From: Neckera pumila
Taxonomy: Eukaryota; Streptophyta; Bryopsida; Hypnales; Neckeraceae
NCBI GenBank assembly: GCA_963969595.1
Contig: OZ018411.1
Location: forward strand, 5,396,501 to 5,460,500
Direction: 5' to 3'
DNA length: 64,000 nucleotides
Below are positions 48,324 through 61,464 of the stretch, piece after piece. Below the pieces are notes generated by a model. It was not told the origin of the DNA, did not search any database, and was given only the letters and a program-made list of their open reading frames with translations. The position numbers and the translations under genes were made by a program. Numbering within the stretch: position 1 is the first letter of the stretch; each line of letters starts with the position of its first letter.

Positions 48324-48553
48324 GAATAGTGAAATTAGGTTGCCATCCCCTCACTAATTTCTCAATATACTATTCCTCATAAATATTTATTGTTACTGTA
48401 CCAGCATGCAGCAATTTTCATCAACTTAGAACCATGTGTGTGACATGGATTGGTGCATTGGTTTAAGGCCCTATTGAGAGAGTCACCTGCACTTCCACAT
48501 GGACAAGTGGTGAATCAAGCAATGACTATTTTGGGTAAGGCAACCTAATTGTC
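48324..48553 (+). mobile_element. MITE family M, copy 2
   Basis: The left end is AATAGTGAAATTAGGTTGCC and the right end GGCAACCTAATTGTC, an imperfect inverse. It keeps the uninterrupted site that was hit by a Tourist-like MITE in copy 1. Confidence 0.65.
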
Positions 48554-48565
48554 AAAGCAAACCAC

Positions 48566-48989
<424 letters not shown>

Positions 48990-49304
48990 TTTGAAACCAA
49001 TGAAATGGAATTTCAACTGAAGGGCAAAATACAAGACCGCCAACCACAAGTGTCCTGACGGTAAGTCAAACTAACTTCACTATTTCGTGTGTAGTAAGCT
49101 TTACAATACTAATAAGGTATTGTAGACCATGAAAGTCAATTTTTTTATTATTTTTTTTATAATTTATAAAACACATGGACAGTTTCCATTGCAAGGTCCA
49201 AGATTTTTTCTTCCACACTGATCATGACTCCATCAACAAGAAGTAATAGGATAGGGAACTGCCACCATTGGTTGAATAATGTTATGTTGCCTAGTTTGTA
49301 ACTT

Positions 49305-49370
49305 ATTAAAATGAAGAGACGGACGGACGGACTCTTTATTCCTCCTACGCATCCGTCCGTCCGCTGCTTT
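49305..49370. repeat. Hairpin of CGGA repeats
   Basis: ACGGACGGACGGAC at about 49320 and its inverse GTCCGTCCG at about 49355 face each other across a 25-nt loop. Confidence 0.5.
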
Positions 49371-49675
49371 GGGATCCGAGTTCAAATATCTGGCAGTGAG
49401 CTTTTCAATGATGGAGGCAGTCAAATAAAATTGATGCAACTCACCCACCAGTCTGTCCAGTGAGTCCACCACCTGTCCACCACTCTGGATAAGCTTCAAG
49501 CCACATGGGTGGACGGCTTCAGGTGAAGCCTTGCATGGTCCAACACATCAGCTTTTCCGTAGAAAAAAAGTGGACATTGGGTACGGAGAGTCATGGATTC
49601 TCGAATGTGTACCACGGAATAGTACAACTGAACCACTGTAGATGGACAACTCAGATGGAAGGAGTATCGAACTTA

Positions 49676-49890
49676 GAGCCTGTTGCCATTGGAAGCAGGA
49701 ACTGGAGGCCCGTCCAGCTTGACCACAGGCAGAGTGTGCAAAAAAGTCTGAAATCTCCCCCTCACGTACAGTTCACAAAGCAAGGTCCGGCGGAAGCTCC
49801 GGAAGGTCCAGTCCTGTTTTCTAATTTTACGGATCTGGAGGCTGGAGGTCCAGGCCTGGACCCCTCCAGCTCCCCAATGGCAACTGGCTC
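49676..49890. mobile_element. Tourist-like MITE, 215 bp, TSD TTA
   Basis: Ends GAGCCTGTTGCCATTGG and CCAATGGCAACTGGCTC are inverse with one difference. It is flanked by TTA at 49673-49675 and 49891-49893. GC-rich interior without a gene. Confidence 0.7.
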
Positions 49891-49893
49891 TTA

Positions 49894-50311
49894 GAGCATC
49901 CCCACTCCAGGCACGGCCAAATGGCACGGCCAGGGAGCACTTGGAGTGTCATTTGACCAAGCCTGGCCCATGTGCCCCACGGCAACACGGGTTACGAACA
50001 CAGGAAATCGGGTTTACACGGCCCCCAAGTGCTACCTCATGAATGCCTACTTGGGAAAGACATTCTTTAATGAAAAGGCCTCTCGAAATTTGGAGAATAA
50101 ATGAAAAGGTCTCTTGAAATTTGGAAATAAAGATAAAATAACTCATACTAAGCCGCAAGCAAGACTCTTCATTTGGCCGGGTGCTCTTCAAATTTGGCCG
50201 TGCCCGGCCATTTTTTTGGCCCTTGCCGTGCGTGCCGTAGGGCACTCGTTATGGTCAGGCACGACCATTTGCCTAGTTTAAGCCACTTGTTAAGTTGGAG
50301 TGGGGATGTTC
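49894..50311. mobile_element. Second Tourist-like MITE, 418 bp, sharing a TTA with the first
   Basis: Ends GAGCATCCCCACTCCA and GGAGTGGGGATGTTC; TTA at 49891-49893 and 50312-50314. The terminal sequence resembles a common plant MITE end type. It begins exactly at the TTA that ends the neighbouring MITE. Confidence 0.7.
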
Positions 50312-50314
50312 TTA

Positions 50315-51479
50315 ACAAGTTACTTAGAAACTGACTCCTGATGCCATTCTGGAAGGAACATAGTCCTAACCAGCGTTCCCAGAACGCTTATAGGGGATTT
50401 AGTGCATAAGCTATTTCCATGCATATCGGGAGCTTTTGCCGCAACCTAATTTCTTTTTGGGAAAGGCAAAGAGATAAACTGGGTTGAAAATTGTGGCATT
50501 TTTACTTCATCTTTTTTTTTTTTAGTATTGTCAGATTTGCGACAATGCATCAAATTTGGAAGTGCAAAGATTGTTACTTCTAGTATTTTGCCAGAGTTGT
50601 GATTGTTAAGTGACAATTCAAATTCAAATTCAAATTCAAATTCAAACTCAAATTTTTTTTTTGCTTAGAATGATATTTTGGGATTTTTTTTTTTTTTTTG
50701 AATTTTTTTTTTTGATAGCCCGTACTGGCTGTTTACAGAATGGGGACAGCATTGGGAATGGGCCTGAAACGACCCTCTAATGCCCTCAAATCTCTTCTAA
50801 TGTGGATATTGAATTTCTTTGGCCTTAAATTAACCTAAATTCCTTATATAAGTTGGCCACAAAGTACATAAACTACACAAATTTGTAGACCACATTTATT
50901 TACATCATTTACTAAATCTTAATTATTTGATGGAAGTGATTTTCTATAAATATTTAGAATTTTTAAATTTGTTTTTAAGATAAATTCGGACTCTAAAATT
51001 TGATTTATAGGGTCAAAGAATAATAACTTCACCACCTATTTAACAATATTGCATTTTGGATATTACTAGCTAGGATGTTGTATTTTATTCCAGATAGCAT
51101 AGAGTTGTTGTGGCATACCTAAATACAATAAATTAGTGGAAAATTTGACTTAGTAAAAAAGTCATATGCCAAATAGAAACAAAGAGCAAATTTTTTTTGA
51201 CATTAGATGTTATTTGGAGGTAATAAAGGGCTATTTCAGGCTCGTTCTCCAATCTGTTCCTGATGCAAGGAAGGAACGTCAAGCTGCTATTAGAACCCTA
51301 CTTACAAAAAAAAATTGCTTTTGAAATTTAAAAAAAGAAGTAAAAAAGAAATTTAAAAAAAAAAGTGATGTGGCTGAAGTTCGGCCATGTCACACTGCTG
51401 CGCTGCTGTAGCGCAGCGTAGCGCGTTCCCTGCAATTGGAAACTTGCAGTCTTTTGGGAGGGCTAAATCTTCTCTAATG
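50315..51479. other. Low-complexity intergenic region
   Basis: Contains an AAATTC tandem repeat (about 50611-50650) and long T-runs (about 50681-50713). Nothing coding recognised. Confidence 0.35.
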
Positions 51480-52035
51480 ATTGTTTTTTTTGCATATGAA
51501 AGCATAAGATCTTGCACGGGACTAGAATAAAAATGCGTGGAAAAAAAATTCAGAAGCTTAATTTATGTAGATTGTAAAATATTTGCATTTGAGGTGAAGA
51601 AAATGGATTTTCTTGCACCTTATGTGACTAGATTATAAGAATAAAAATCTTCTTAGCTTAAAGTTTTTGCACTAACAATATAGAATTTAATTTTGTTTAT
51701 TTTAGAAAATTGAGTTGAAGGACTAGGAAAAAAATTCAAAACAAAATAAATTGATTTTCAATCTTTAAAAAATTGTTAATTATAAGCATTTGCAAGATTA
51801 AAGGAAAATCTAAAATGTTAGTAGCTCTAAGATGGAATTAAACACAAATTCCAACAATGGGATTGTTTTAGAAAGCTAACTAAGCCTTATAGAACTTTTT
51901 TTGAAAAATTGTAGAAATTGAGAAAAATGAATCCTACTAGTGTCTTTTTTCCAAGAAAATGCTTTGATTGTCTAAAATACAAGATTGTCCATAATTCTTT
52001 CTCATCACTAGTCCAAATATAATGAATCAATTGGT
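51480..52035 (+). repeat. TTAA-family transposon relic, copy G (both ends lost)
   Basis: Aligns with the interior of copy A in direct orientation (ATAAGATCTTGCAC, AAAATATTTGCATTTGA, GATGGAATTAAA, AAGATTGTCCATAA). Terminal sequences are absent. Confidence 0.5.
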
Positions 52036-52204
52036 TGCAATGCATTACTCATTGGACTCTTTGCCAACATTTTTGTTTCACAAATATTTGTTGATTTGTA
52101 GTGTTTGGTCTTAAAATTAACAAAAGGAAATGGAACATACCATAATGTATTGCCACTATCATGGTACCCAAGTTTAAATTAATTATGTGAAGATGAATTT
52201 CGTG

Positions 52205-52362
52205 GATGAGGACTCCAAAGAGGGAAAGGCAGCCTCTCTGAGCACTATTGAATGTTATGCTGTGCAGGCTCAATTAATTCTGTATTATATTGATTTTCCT
52301 AAACAGAGCATAACATTCAAGAGCCTTCAAAGAGGCTGCCTTTCTCTCCCTGGAGGCCACAT
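52205..52362. mobile_element. Foldback MITE, about 158 bp
   Basis: Inverse arms of about 50 bp: AAAGGCAGCCTCT plus GAATGTTATGCT face AGCATAACATTC plus AGAGGCTGCCTTT. A third partial arm (TTTGAATGTTATG) lies at about 52488. No target duplication could be fixed. Confidence 0.5.
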
Positions 52363-53234
52363 CCACGAATTCATCAATGGGGGCTAACATGAGCTGTCCA
52401 TGTGCTGACACATGTTCTTTAGCTAAATATGGTGTAGAATATTGCACATCATTTTGTCAGGGGGAAGAGAGACCTTCTCTCTCCCCTTTGAATGTTATGT
52501 GTTAAAGTCCAAGTCAACCAGTATTCCAGTCCTGTCCCTGTTGTGGGTCCCTGGATGAAGGAATCTGCTGCCGTCCTGGCAAGAACCTGGTGTCCACCCT
52601 CTGCCGGTTACCTCGAGTCGGGATTTTCATGGGCGCCACCTGATGACCGTCTATCACCAGTGAGCCCATTCGCTTTGTCAGTTGCCTTCCTTGTTTGCCT
52701 TCCATCGCAAACTTTGCTCACTACGTACAGGCTATGGCGACAGATTGATCGAGCGATGGGTTCCAACGATGCCTTGGTAGCATCCCAATTACACCAAGAA
52801 CATCATCGCCACTCGCATTCCAGCGTCATGAAATTGAACATTGGATAGGAGCGACATTCCTCATCAGCTTCGATCGTGTTTGTTTGATTGTACTCCGTAT
52901 AAAATTCGGCAACAGAGTGACGGATGTGTGGAGCATGAAATCCAAAGAGCGGAGGGATCCCTGCCGATCGAAGTCAGTCGGTGGTAATTTGGTTCATTCT
53001 GCATCGGATTCGATTCTTTGGGGAAGTGACATGGATTTGGTACGAGTGAGCTCGGACAGATTGATTGCATGAGTGGAGGCTCCATCGATCGCCTGCATGT
53101 TGTTTCATTAGCTAGCCACAGTGAACTTGAGTACACGTTGGTTTTTGGATTTTTTTAGGGTGGATTTGGTGTTGGAGGTTGATTATCATGGCGCGAGAGT
53201 ATGTGAAGGGGAGGTGGGGTTAGCACGCCCCCTG

Positions 53235-53441
53235 ATGGCGAGTGTGCAAGGCCCTGTAGTGAAGGAGTTGTCATTAAAGAGCTGTGAAGGTGTAGAGGTA
53301 GTGAAGGAGGAGAAGGCGGAGGAGGAGGAGGAGGAGAAGGAGGAGGAGGAGAAGGAGGAGGAGGAGGAGGAGGAGAAGGAGGAGAAGGTTGTGCTGAGAA
53401 GAGCGCTTGGCCTATTTCCTGGCTCACTAGCAGGATGCTGA
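53235..53441 (+). promoter_or_regulatory. Possible upstream ORF overlapping the CCR4 start codon
   Basis: A 68-codon frame starts at ATG 53235, contains a poly-glutamate stretch from a GGA-rich repeat (about 53300-53390), and ends with TGA at 53439-53441, inside the CCR4 start (ATG at 53435). If the mRNA starts upstream of it, it would compete with CCR4 translation. Alternatively the leader is spliced: a cag lies at 53431-53433, just before the ATG. Confidence 0.3.
53300..53390. repeat. GGA-rich purine microsatellite
   Basis: Imperfect GGA/GAA repeats immediately upstream of the CCR4 start; probably in the 5' leader or core promoter. Confidence 0.8.
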
Positions 53442-56400
53442 GCGTGTTGCGTGTGCATCTCCCGTCCGAGATTCCGATTGCGGGCTGCGAGCTGTCGCCG
53501 TATGTGCTGCTGCGGCGCCCGGACTTCACCACCACCACGGACGACATTCCCGAGGTCGCGCCGGTGGATGGCTACTTCCTCCGCTGCCGATGGTATGTGA
53601 TCGATGGGCTTCCTTACTTGCATTTCCTGCTGTCTGTCTGGCTCGTGACTGAGATTTGGAGAGACCACACAGCTGATCAATCCGGCGTTCTTTTCATGGC
53701 ATTGATACGAAGTGAGATGGAAGGTCCCCAGCGGAATTTTCATTGCAGTATATATATTATATATGTCACCTTGTGAAGTTGATGGGCATATATAATCTGT
53801 AGTTGGATGCAGTGCTGGTCGATTGATTGATTCTCTGTGCATGATTCTCTGTTTCTTTATCAAAAGTGTTTGGTTGCTGGGTTCGTGTTTTATGTCCTGA
53901 TACCATCAATTTTTCCCACGCATTGGAGTAGTAGAGACTAGAGACCGGCCATAAGGTCAAGATTGAGTGAGTGGTCGTCCATTTGGAAATGTAGCTTGGC
54001 ACGGTGTTGGACACGTTAGGGTTCCGGAAACTCATTGGCATGAACTTGTCAAGATCCTGATCGAATCTACTCTCTTATCTTCAACCGTACCAAGGCGATT
54101 GATAAGGCGATAGACTTGAGATCTTATGTTGGGCGCTAATGATGATGATGAATCAGACTTGAGGAAATTTATACGGCCCTTAGTTTGAGTATAGCTCATG
54201 GAAGCCCTAATCTGAGAATGAAGTTGCCCTCTCCATAACATTATAAGCAGACATGTTCTGGCCCGGCCCTCAGATAGAGCATATATAATATTCTTCAATC
54301 ATGTCAGATCTTAAGCTTTAGCCACTGGAAATCGACTCATGGCGAACGTGAACGGTGACGATCCAAATGTGCTTCGCATCTTTACCCAATGACTGTAAGT
54401 TGCTTCAGGCTGTTTTTATGGTTTCTGTGAACAGGTACAGGATCCAGAGTGACCGAAGGGTGGCCGTTTGCAGTGTCCACCCTTCCGAGCCGGCCACCCT
54501 GCAATGCTTGGAATGTGTGAAAGCCAAGCTTGCCGTCGCCAAGAGCTACCACTGCTCGCCTAAATGTTTCTCAGACTCATGGGGTCACCACCGAGCTATG
54601 CATGCCCGTGCCCGTGCTGCCAGCGATGCTGCCCGTGACAACGGAGCCGAAGACTCCGAAGATCCGCTGTTCCAGCGCTTCTCCCGCAATGGATCTCTTG
54701 CTGCTCTCAGTGGCTACCCAAAGCCTATCCGAATCTCATCAGAGCATGTGGGCGGAGAGACTTGGTTCGAGGTGGGGCTCGGGAAGACCTACACTCCCAC
54801 TGAGGAGGATGTGGGGCACCAGCTGAGGTTGGAGTGTATGCCAATGGATGCCATGATGGCGAGGGCCGTTGGCCCTGCCAGCACGGTGCTCACTTCTCGT
54901 GTCATCCCGGCTCCTTCGCCCACCCCACGCAGGTTAATCTCTGCGGATGGGACGTCGGTCATGGACGTGGAGGGTCGCATTCCGGCAAGGGACACTTTCT
55001 CGCTGTTGTCTTATAACGTGCTCGCTGATTTGTACGCCACCAGTGACATGTACAGCTATTGCCCCCCGTGGGCGCTCTCCTGGGCCTACCGGAAGCAGAA
55101 TCTGTTGAGGGAGATTTTGAGTTATGAAGCTGATATCTTGTGTCTTCAAGAGGTATTTATTTGTCACTCCCTCCGTCCCGAAATAAGTGCCCGCAATTTT
55201 GCTGAAAACATCAATTTCATTGATCATGTAATGAAAAGCATAATTTCAAAAGGATCCAAATTTATATAACTGGAAGCAATGAAGAACATTCCGTGTGATC
55301 TTATAAAATTGGATACAAGAAAGCCTCCATATGGCCTTCTCAGAAACAACCTTAAAATACATGAGGTTCAGAGTGGACACTTAATTTAGGACGGAGGGAG
55401 TATAAACTTTGTATCACCACCTTTCGTATTATCCCCCGTCTTCACCACAGAGATGTACTGGTCCTATAATGACCAAGTTGAGTGATCATACTGTGAAAAA
55501 TATAATGCAGATAGGGCAAAATTATATATCGCCAGAATCAATGCAGAGCATTGTATGTGCTAGTTTAAAATATGTAAATTCATAGAACTGAAGAATTCCC
55601 CCGTGTGGGTCATTCAGAAAGGGCTAAAAAGGACATGACGTCCATTATGGGCGTTCGTGGTGCTTAGGTGTTAAATCGTTGACATGTTTGACTCTTGATT
55701 TGTCTCGCTCAACATGAACTTGTGCCGAGTTGTCGTTTGCATCTGCTGTAGACTTACTGTGTGGGCGTCAAGGAAGTGCATTATCGTACCAGGCAAAGGT
55801 GAAACGCTCATGAGATGTTTTGATACTTGGCAGGTGCAAAGTGATCACTTTAAGGAATTCTTTGCTCCGGAATTGGAGAAGCATGGCTATGCTGTGGTTT
55901 ATAAGAAGAAGACCGCAGAGGTGAGATCAAGGTCCTCCGTATTGCAGTCATTGTTCCAGCGCAGGTATTAAGAAGGGACTGAAAGAAAGTAAAGGTGATG
56001 AGCTGAGGTTCCATCTTATATCGAAACAGAGTGCTAGTGCATGGGATACACAAGTTATGCTCTGAACGGTTTACGTATTGCAACTCTTTGTCAATATGTC
56101 ACATTGACCATGTGATGCTGGAGACTTATGAAGCGCTAATAAGTATCACTATCAGGTGAGTCCCTGAAAGGAGAATTTGGACTCGTGAGTGAGCCTGACA
56201 CTTCAGATGGGTTCGACAGGTTTACACAGGCACTTCTTATGCAATCGATGGTTGTGCAACATTTTTTCGGCGTGATCGGTTTTCTCTAGTCAAGAAGTAT
56301 GAGGTACTGGTTTCTCTGCTAGCTAATAACAATTTTTGTAATTCGAGTTTTTCGTGTCGGAGATTGGAATGTCCCGGTAATCATTGCATCATACTTCTTC

Positions 56401-58897
56401 CCCAAGCTTCAGCAGTGCCATCTCATATTTTTGCTTCTGAACTTTAAGAAGTAATATTATCTCAAATTCCAATATCGTAGGAACTGAAATGTCCTTCGCA
56501 TTTTCTTACTGCTGTATTTGGCACGGTTCTTTTTGTCCCAGGTTGAGTTCAACAAGGCTGCACAGTGCTTTTCGGATGTTTCCATACCTTCTGCAGCTAG
56601 AAGAGCGCATATGAGTCGATATCTTAAGGTCTTACCTCTTGCCTTGTCTTATTTAGGGTCTGTCTGATAGTTTTCATTTGTTTTCGAATTCACCTGAGCT
56701 TGCAAATGAAGTTTATTTGGTGTGTCTGAGGTGCATTTCGAAATCATAGACGACTGCTGACCCGTGATTCTGCTTTGCTTCCTTACAACTGCATGAATAA
56801 TTGAACTTGAACTGTAATGATGGCGCTTCAGAGTTTGGGATTGTTTTCGTGTGAACGAGATTATAGAAGGTGCATGTTCTCCAGGATAATGTTGCTCTTA
56901 TCATCGTCTTGGAAGCGCGGGACAAAGCTGCCAATTTTGACTTGTCACAAGCAGCAGGAAAACGACAGCTTTTATGTGTCGTAAGTGCAAATTTGTCTGC
57001 CTTCGCCTCTCCCTTGTAAGCACTACTAGGATTATATATGTTCTCTGCAGGGGTTTCAGTCACAGCTCATATAGGATCTTTTATTTTGAAGAACAATTAG
57101 GCAATATATCTTATTTTTCTTTTGGGGTTTCTTCACTATTGATGCTCATAAGTACTGCAAACATCAGAATGATGAGTTTCGTTGTCGCGCTGAACAAATG
57201 ATGGTACTTTTTCTTGAGCAGGCCAACACCCACATCCATGCAAACCCGGAACTCAAGGACGTTAAACTCTGGCAGGTGAATACATTAATGAAGGGCCTAG
57301 AGAAGATTGCATCGAGTGCAAGTATTCCAATGTTGGTGGCTGGTGACTTCAACGCTGTACCTGGGAGGTCCGCCTTCTTACTGTTTTTGTTGGTCACCAT
57401 GTTCTCGATCACAAAGTTCCTCTCCGTTGATTACCAATTGTTTCAATGTTGCTTCAATGCTTCAATGTCACTGCTTTAGCTCCATTTCAATATTTTAGAA
57501 TGTCTTTTGAATACTAGAATGGATTGGAGCAATTGGGCGAACGTTAGTACTGAAATAGTTAATAATCAGTGAGGAAGGATTATTGTGATGTTGTGTAGAA
57601 TGTGTTGTTGGCTACCTTTTTGAAAAAGCAATGATGCAAATAATGAACCCCGAATTTCAAGCTAATTGAATGTTTTCTGTTTTGCTCAATTGTGGCAGTG
57701 CACCTCATTCAGTGATGACTAACGGGAGAGTGGACCCACATCCAGAGCTGGGAACTGGCCCCCTGAGCATTCTCCGAGGCCCTACTATTAAGTACTACCA
57801 TCAAATTCCTTTGGTAACTAGCTGTGCTAGCATCTATCTTACGCAAATCCACTGGGCATTCCATCCCTCTTCTTGTACTCTAATAATGAATCCCTTGGTA
57901 CAAATGATCGATGACCTGAAAATGTTGGAATAAGCACAGGTCAGTGCCTACTCCCAGTTTGCAAAGATGCACGGCATGAGTCCAGCAATGGAGCAACAGA
58001 GGCGCCGCATGGACATCACCACGAATGAGCCTCTCTTCACCAACTGCACCCGTGATTTCCTTGGCACCCTGGATTACATCTTTTACACAGGTGCATCCCC
58101 TCAAAACTTTTACCTGAAATCAACAAAATGTTTTCAACAAAGCCAATTCGACTTTCATATTATGGCAAGTACAATTCAGATGGGTCCAAATTTTATATCT
58201 TTGGCATCAATGAAGAACATTGCATGCATCACAAATAAAATTATACATGGAATATACATATATATACACATATAGAGTGAGAGAGATAGATATACACTGA
58301 CAATATATATATGATATTGGACAAGAACGTCTCTTTATGCTTTGCTCAAAACTTCTGAAAAGATACATCATGAGGGCTTCACAGTCCGTTAGGGGTGGAT
58401 CCTTTAGGATGACTGTGATCTTCCTCCCCTGATTGGCACCTGCTACTCTGTTTGTTCTATGCAATGTCACCCATAAATTATCGTAGCACAAAAACCGTGT
58501 CACATAGTAAATGCGCCTTTTATTGTTAAATAGTGTATCGTGGGACTACCTTCGAGCAATAAGTATCCAGCGTGAGATCCAAAGCTCAGTTAACGGTGTT
58601 GTAAATGGTGTTCATCAAAAAGTGCACTTATGTATGGTGTTAATAGTGTAGTATAGGCCTATGTAGCAATGAAAATCAAGGATGTAGAAATGATGTAGCT
58701 AGTACCTGCATGGCACTAAGAAATGTATGTGATTGCAAATTGCAGCTGACTCACTAGATGTAGAATCACTGCTGGAGCTTCTGGATGAGGACAATCTCCG
58801 TAAGGATACCGCCCTACCGTCACCAGAGTGGTCTTCAGACCACATCGCCCTGCTGGTGGAGTTCCGCTTCAAGGCACACGTCCAACTCAATAATTAA
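53435..58897 (+). CDS. CCR4: CCR4-type poly(A)-specific ribonuclease (carbon catabolite repressor protein 4 homologue 1/2)
   Basis: Ten exons: 53435-53592, 54435-55152, 55834-55920, 56220-56303, 56542-56628, 56885-56980, 57222-57367, 57699-57813, 57940-58090, 58746-58897. All junctions are GT-AG and in phase, giving 1794 nt (597 aa), close to the 602 aa of Arabidopsis CCR4a. The start MLSVLRVHLPSEIPIAGCEL matches the plant family. Residues about 66-110 form the plant MYND-like cysteine cluster (CSVHP, CLECVKAK, YHCSPKCFSDSW) thought to dock CAF1. The exonuclease-endonuclease-phosphatase domain follows, with NVLAD, the catalytic Glu292 in CLQE, GDFN (Asp452, Asn454) and SDH (Asp579, His580). 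It is expected to shorten mRNA poly(A) tails as part of the CCR4-NOT complex in cytoplasmic granules. Intron 2 carries a Stowaway-like MITE; intron 9 has a degraded relative. No damage is seen in the frame. Confidence 0.95.
55167..55400. mobile_element. Stowaway-type (Tc1/mariner) MITE in CCR4 intron 2
   Basis: 234 bp. The left end CTCCCTCCGTCCCGAAATAA and the right-end inverse CTCCCTCCGTCCTAAATTAA pair closely, followed by AGTG on both. The right flank is TA and the left flank CA (mutated). CTCCCTCCGT is the classic Stowaway terminus. Confidence 0.85.
58130..58255 (+). repeat. Degraded relative of the intron 2 MITE in CCR4 intron 9
   Basis: The interior words TCCAAATTTTATAT, CATCAATGAAGAACATTGC and AAAATTATACATGG mirror the interior of the intron 2 MITE (TCCAAATTTATAT, AGCAATGAAGAACATTCC, AAAATTGGATACA). 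The Stowaway termini are no longer visible. Confidence 0.5.
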
Positions 58898-60029
58898 GGA
58901 CCCCAGCCCTTCTAATTTTGGGTTCACTTAAAGGTGGGAGCACCTAAAGTATCGCCACTTTTGCTGTTGAGCATGGTTTCTGGTCGAATTTCTGTATTCT
59001 CTGGTTGGCAAATGAAAGGAGATTCCAACGCACCAAAGAATGCATGATTTGGATATTGTGTGCCAAAGTTATGAATGTCAATGTCTTATTCGGGGAGATA
59101 TTCTAAAATTGCTTTTTGGACAGCAGGAACAGATTTGATGAAGGGGATGTACACTATAGTTCAACATTTGATCATCTGGCAATTTTGGGTCCTTGCCGTC
59201 CCTGCCTTGTATTCAACTACTTGTGCCAATGGACACTGTCATGGTGCGGCCTGTCAGGATGCTCTGCTTTTCAGTGGTGATGGATTTTTTGCCACCCTGA
59301 ATGTGGACACTATCAAGCATTTTAAAATTTGTAGTGAATGTTAGGGTTTGTAAGTTACTTGAACATAGAGTCTACCTCCGTGAATGAGGCACCGAGGTTA
59401 TCACGCATTATCTACACCCATGTGCCGTAGCCAGTAGAACTACCTACAACAGATGCTTCATTCACACCAACTTATGGCTAGAGTTGCTCTTCTTTGCAGA
59501 GAATGCTACTGTGTATTCTGTAATTATCTTCTGTCGCCAAGAGATAATTGTCATATTCCTGTCAATTATGTATGTGTTTAGCTTGTGAGAAGGGCCACTT
59601 CAACTTGGCAGCCATGATCCATTTTGTATTTACAGATGCAAAATATTATTGGCATTATGGGCATTCATAGTATTCACATTATTAACATTGTAAACTAGAA
59701 ATCATTCCTGCATTGATAAAATTCAGTCCATTTGTATCACAATTACGTGAGTTAACCCTTGAGCCCGTGGAGTCATTACTGGATATGGTAGAACCACCCA
59801 TAGTCAACCACTTAAGCGCTTCCATGCATGTTCTGGAGCATTAGAATGCAATGTAAATTAATTGCCCTGTAGAAAGATAGAAATGATGGGCATTGTCAAT
59901 ATTTTGTGATTTTTTTGCAAATTATTATGAATTTTGGAAGCCAAGAGTTGCTTCAACCCATACCCAATATATAGAGTCTTCCAATTTTGATCATTCCATA
60001 ACTACTTTCAGGCTCACTACATCAAGACA
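58898..60029. other. CCR4 3' region and spacer
   Basis: Likely contains the CCR4 3' UTR. A lone TTAACCCTTGAG motif at 59754 resembles the left end of the 25.9-kb TTAA MITE, but no matching right end was found. Confidence 0.35.
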
Positions 60030-60595
60030 TGATGTCTTTCTGGACATTTTTTTTCCTATAGATTATATTTTTGTCTACTTGGAAAGCTTTGATTCATTCC
60101 AATTGGATTTGTTATGAGAAAGTTATGGACAATCTTATTTTTTGGGCACTTAGAGCATCTTCTGAAAAAAATAACTTGTTGTATTCATTCCTGAATGCAG
60201 TTTTACAATTTTTCAAAAAGTTCCTTGTGGTTTAGTTTTTTTTGCTAGGACAATCTCACCATTGGAATCAGTACATTTTAATTCCATATAAAAGATATTG
60301 ATATTTTAGATTTTCCTTCTATCTATTACCTACTTCTACTTAACAAATTTTTTAATAATAAAAATGAACTATTTTTTATTCCTTTTTTTTTGCTAGACTG
60401 TCAATTCAATTCTCCACTATAAAGATTTAAAGTTCAAAACCCTGTGGTGCAAAAATTTAAAGTTAAAAATGTTCAAAGTCAAAAAATCTAGTCCCACAAT
60501 GTGCTGCAATACTTGTTTTTTTCACTTTAAACGCAGATATCTTGCAATATGTGTGGTCAAAAATTTGAAATTTTTTCCACACATTGTGTTACGAC
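60030..60595 (-). repeat. TTAA-family transposon relic, copy F (inverted, truncated)
   Basis: Aligns with about 150-690 of copy A on the opposite strand (AGATTATATTTTTGTCTA, GTTATGAGAAAGTTATGGAC, TTTTAGATTTTCCTTCTATC, AGTCCCACAATGTGCTG). It stops abruptly near 60595, before the expected TTAA end. Confidence 0.6.
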
Positions 60596-61464
60596 TAGGT
60601 TGTAACAGCTGGATGGTTCAAGGAGGAAGGGAGGATATCCTTGGCGGTTCCAAGTCCAAGAAGTTAAAGGGGTTACATCGTCTTCCTTAAAGCTCAATGA
60701 GGGGAGCTTTGTCCCTCACTTTGCATTCTATTAATACAATAACATGTTCTTGTTAATTGAATGTCTTGAGTATGGAGTAGCATTGAGGAGAGAGGGGAGA
60801 CTCGGTTGGGCCCAAGGGACCACCAGTTGGGTGGATAGCAATGTAGGAGGAATCGGAACGAAGCATTGACAGTAATATGATCTCGGATTATAAACCCTGA
60901 CATTATGCGAAGTCACAATACTGTCTACGCTCCGCGACTGTGTCAAACAAGTTGATGAGAATAATTAGGTATTTGAGACTGTATCAAACAAGCTGATGAA
61001 GATAATTAGATATTTGAAGAAATGCATTGTGGTTATCTCACGTCGGGGCAGAAACGTTCAACAACATTAGTGTTGAGCCTTATGGCCGGATTGGGCAGGG
61101 AATGGGGAAGTCGAGACCGTTACTTAATTGCAAACTAAGGATGCGATCGCGGAGTACAAAAGAAATTTTTGGTGAGCCGCTGGACGACTGGGCGGTATAG
61201 GCGCGGCGGGGTCTTCTGTTGCGAGAGGTGGGATGGAGGTGATGGCAGCATGATCAGGCCAGAGACTGGAGCGCGGAAGAAATTTTTGTGAGCTTCAAAA
61301 TAGAAAATAAAAAATGGGAAATGAATAAATAAATAAAAAATGGACCGAGAAGAATCGGTTGCAGAAAAAGGGCCATTGGGCTTGGAGGGGTCAGGCTCCA
61401 ACTTGGCAGCATTTATACAACAATAAATCCAATCAATATTCTAGGTGCCCATCCCATATTTAAA
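60596..61464. other. Spacer
   Basis: No gene recognised; short open frames on both strands lack domains. Confidence 0.35.

Noticed and set aside
49505..49894. 129-codon open frame
   Set aside because: Its second half lies in a MITE and the first half has no coding features.
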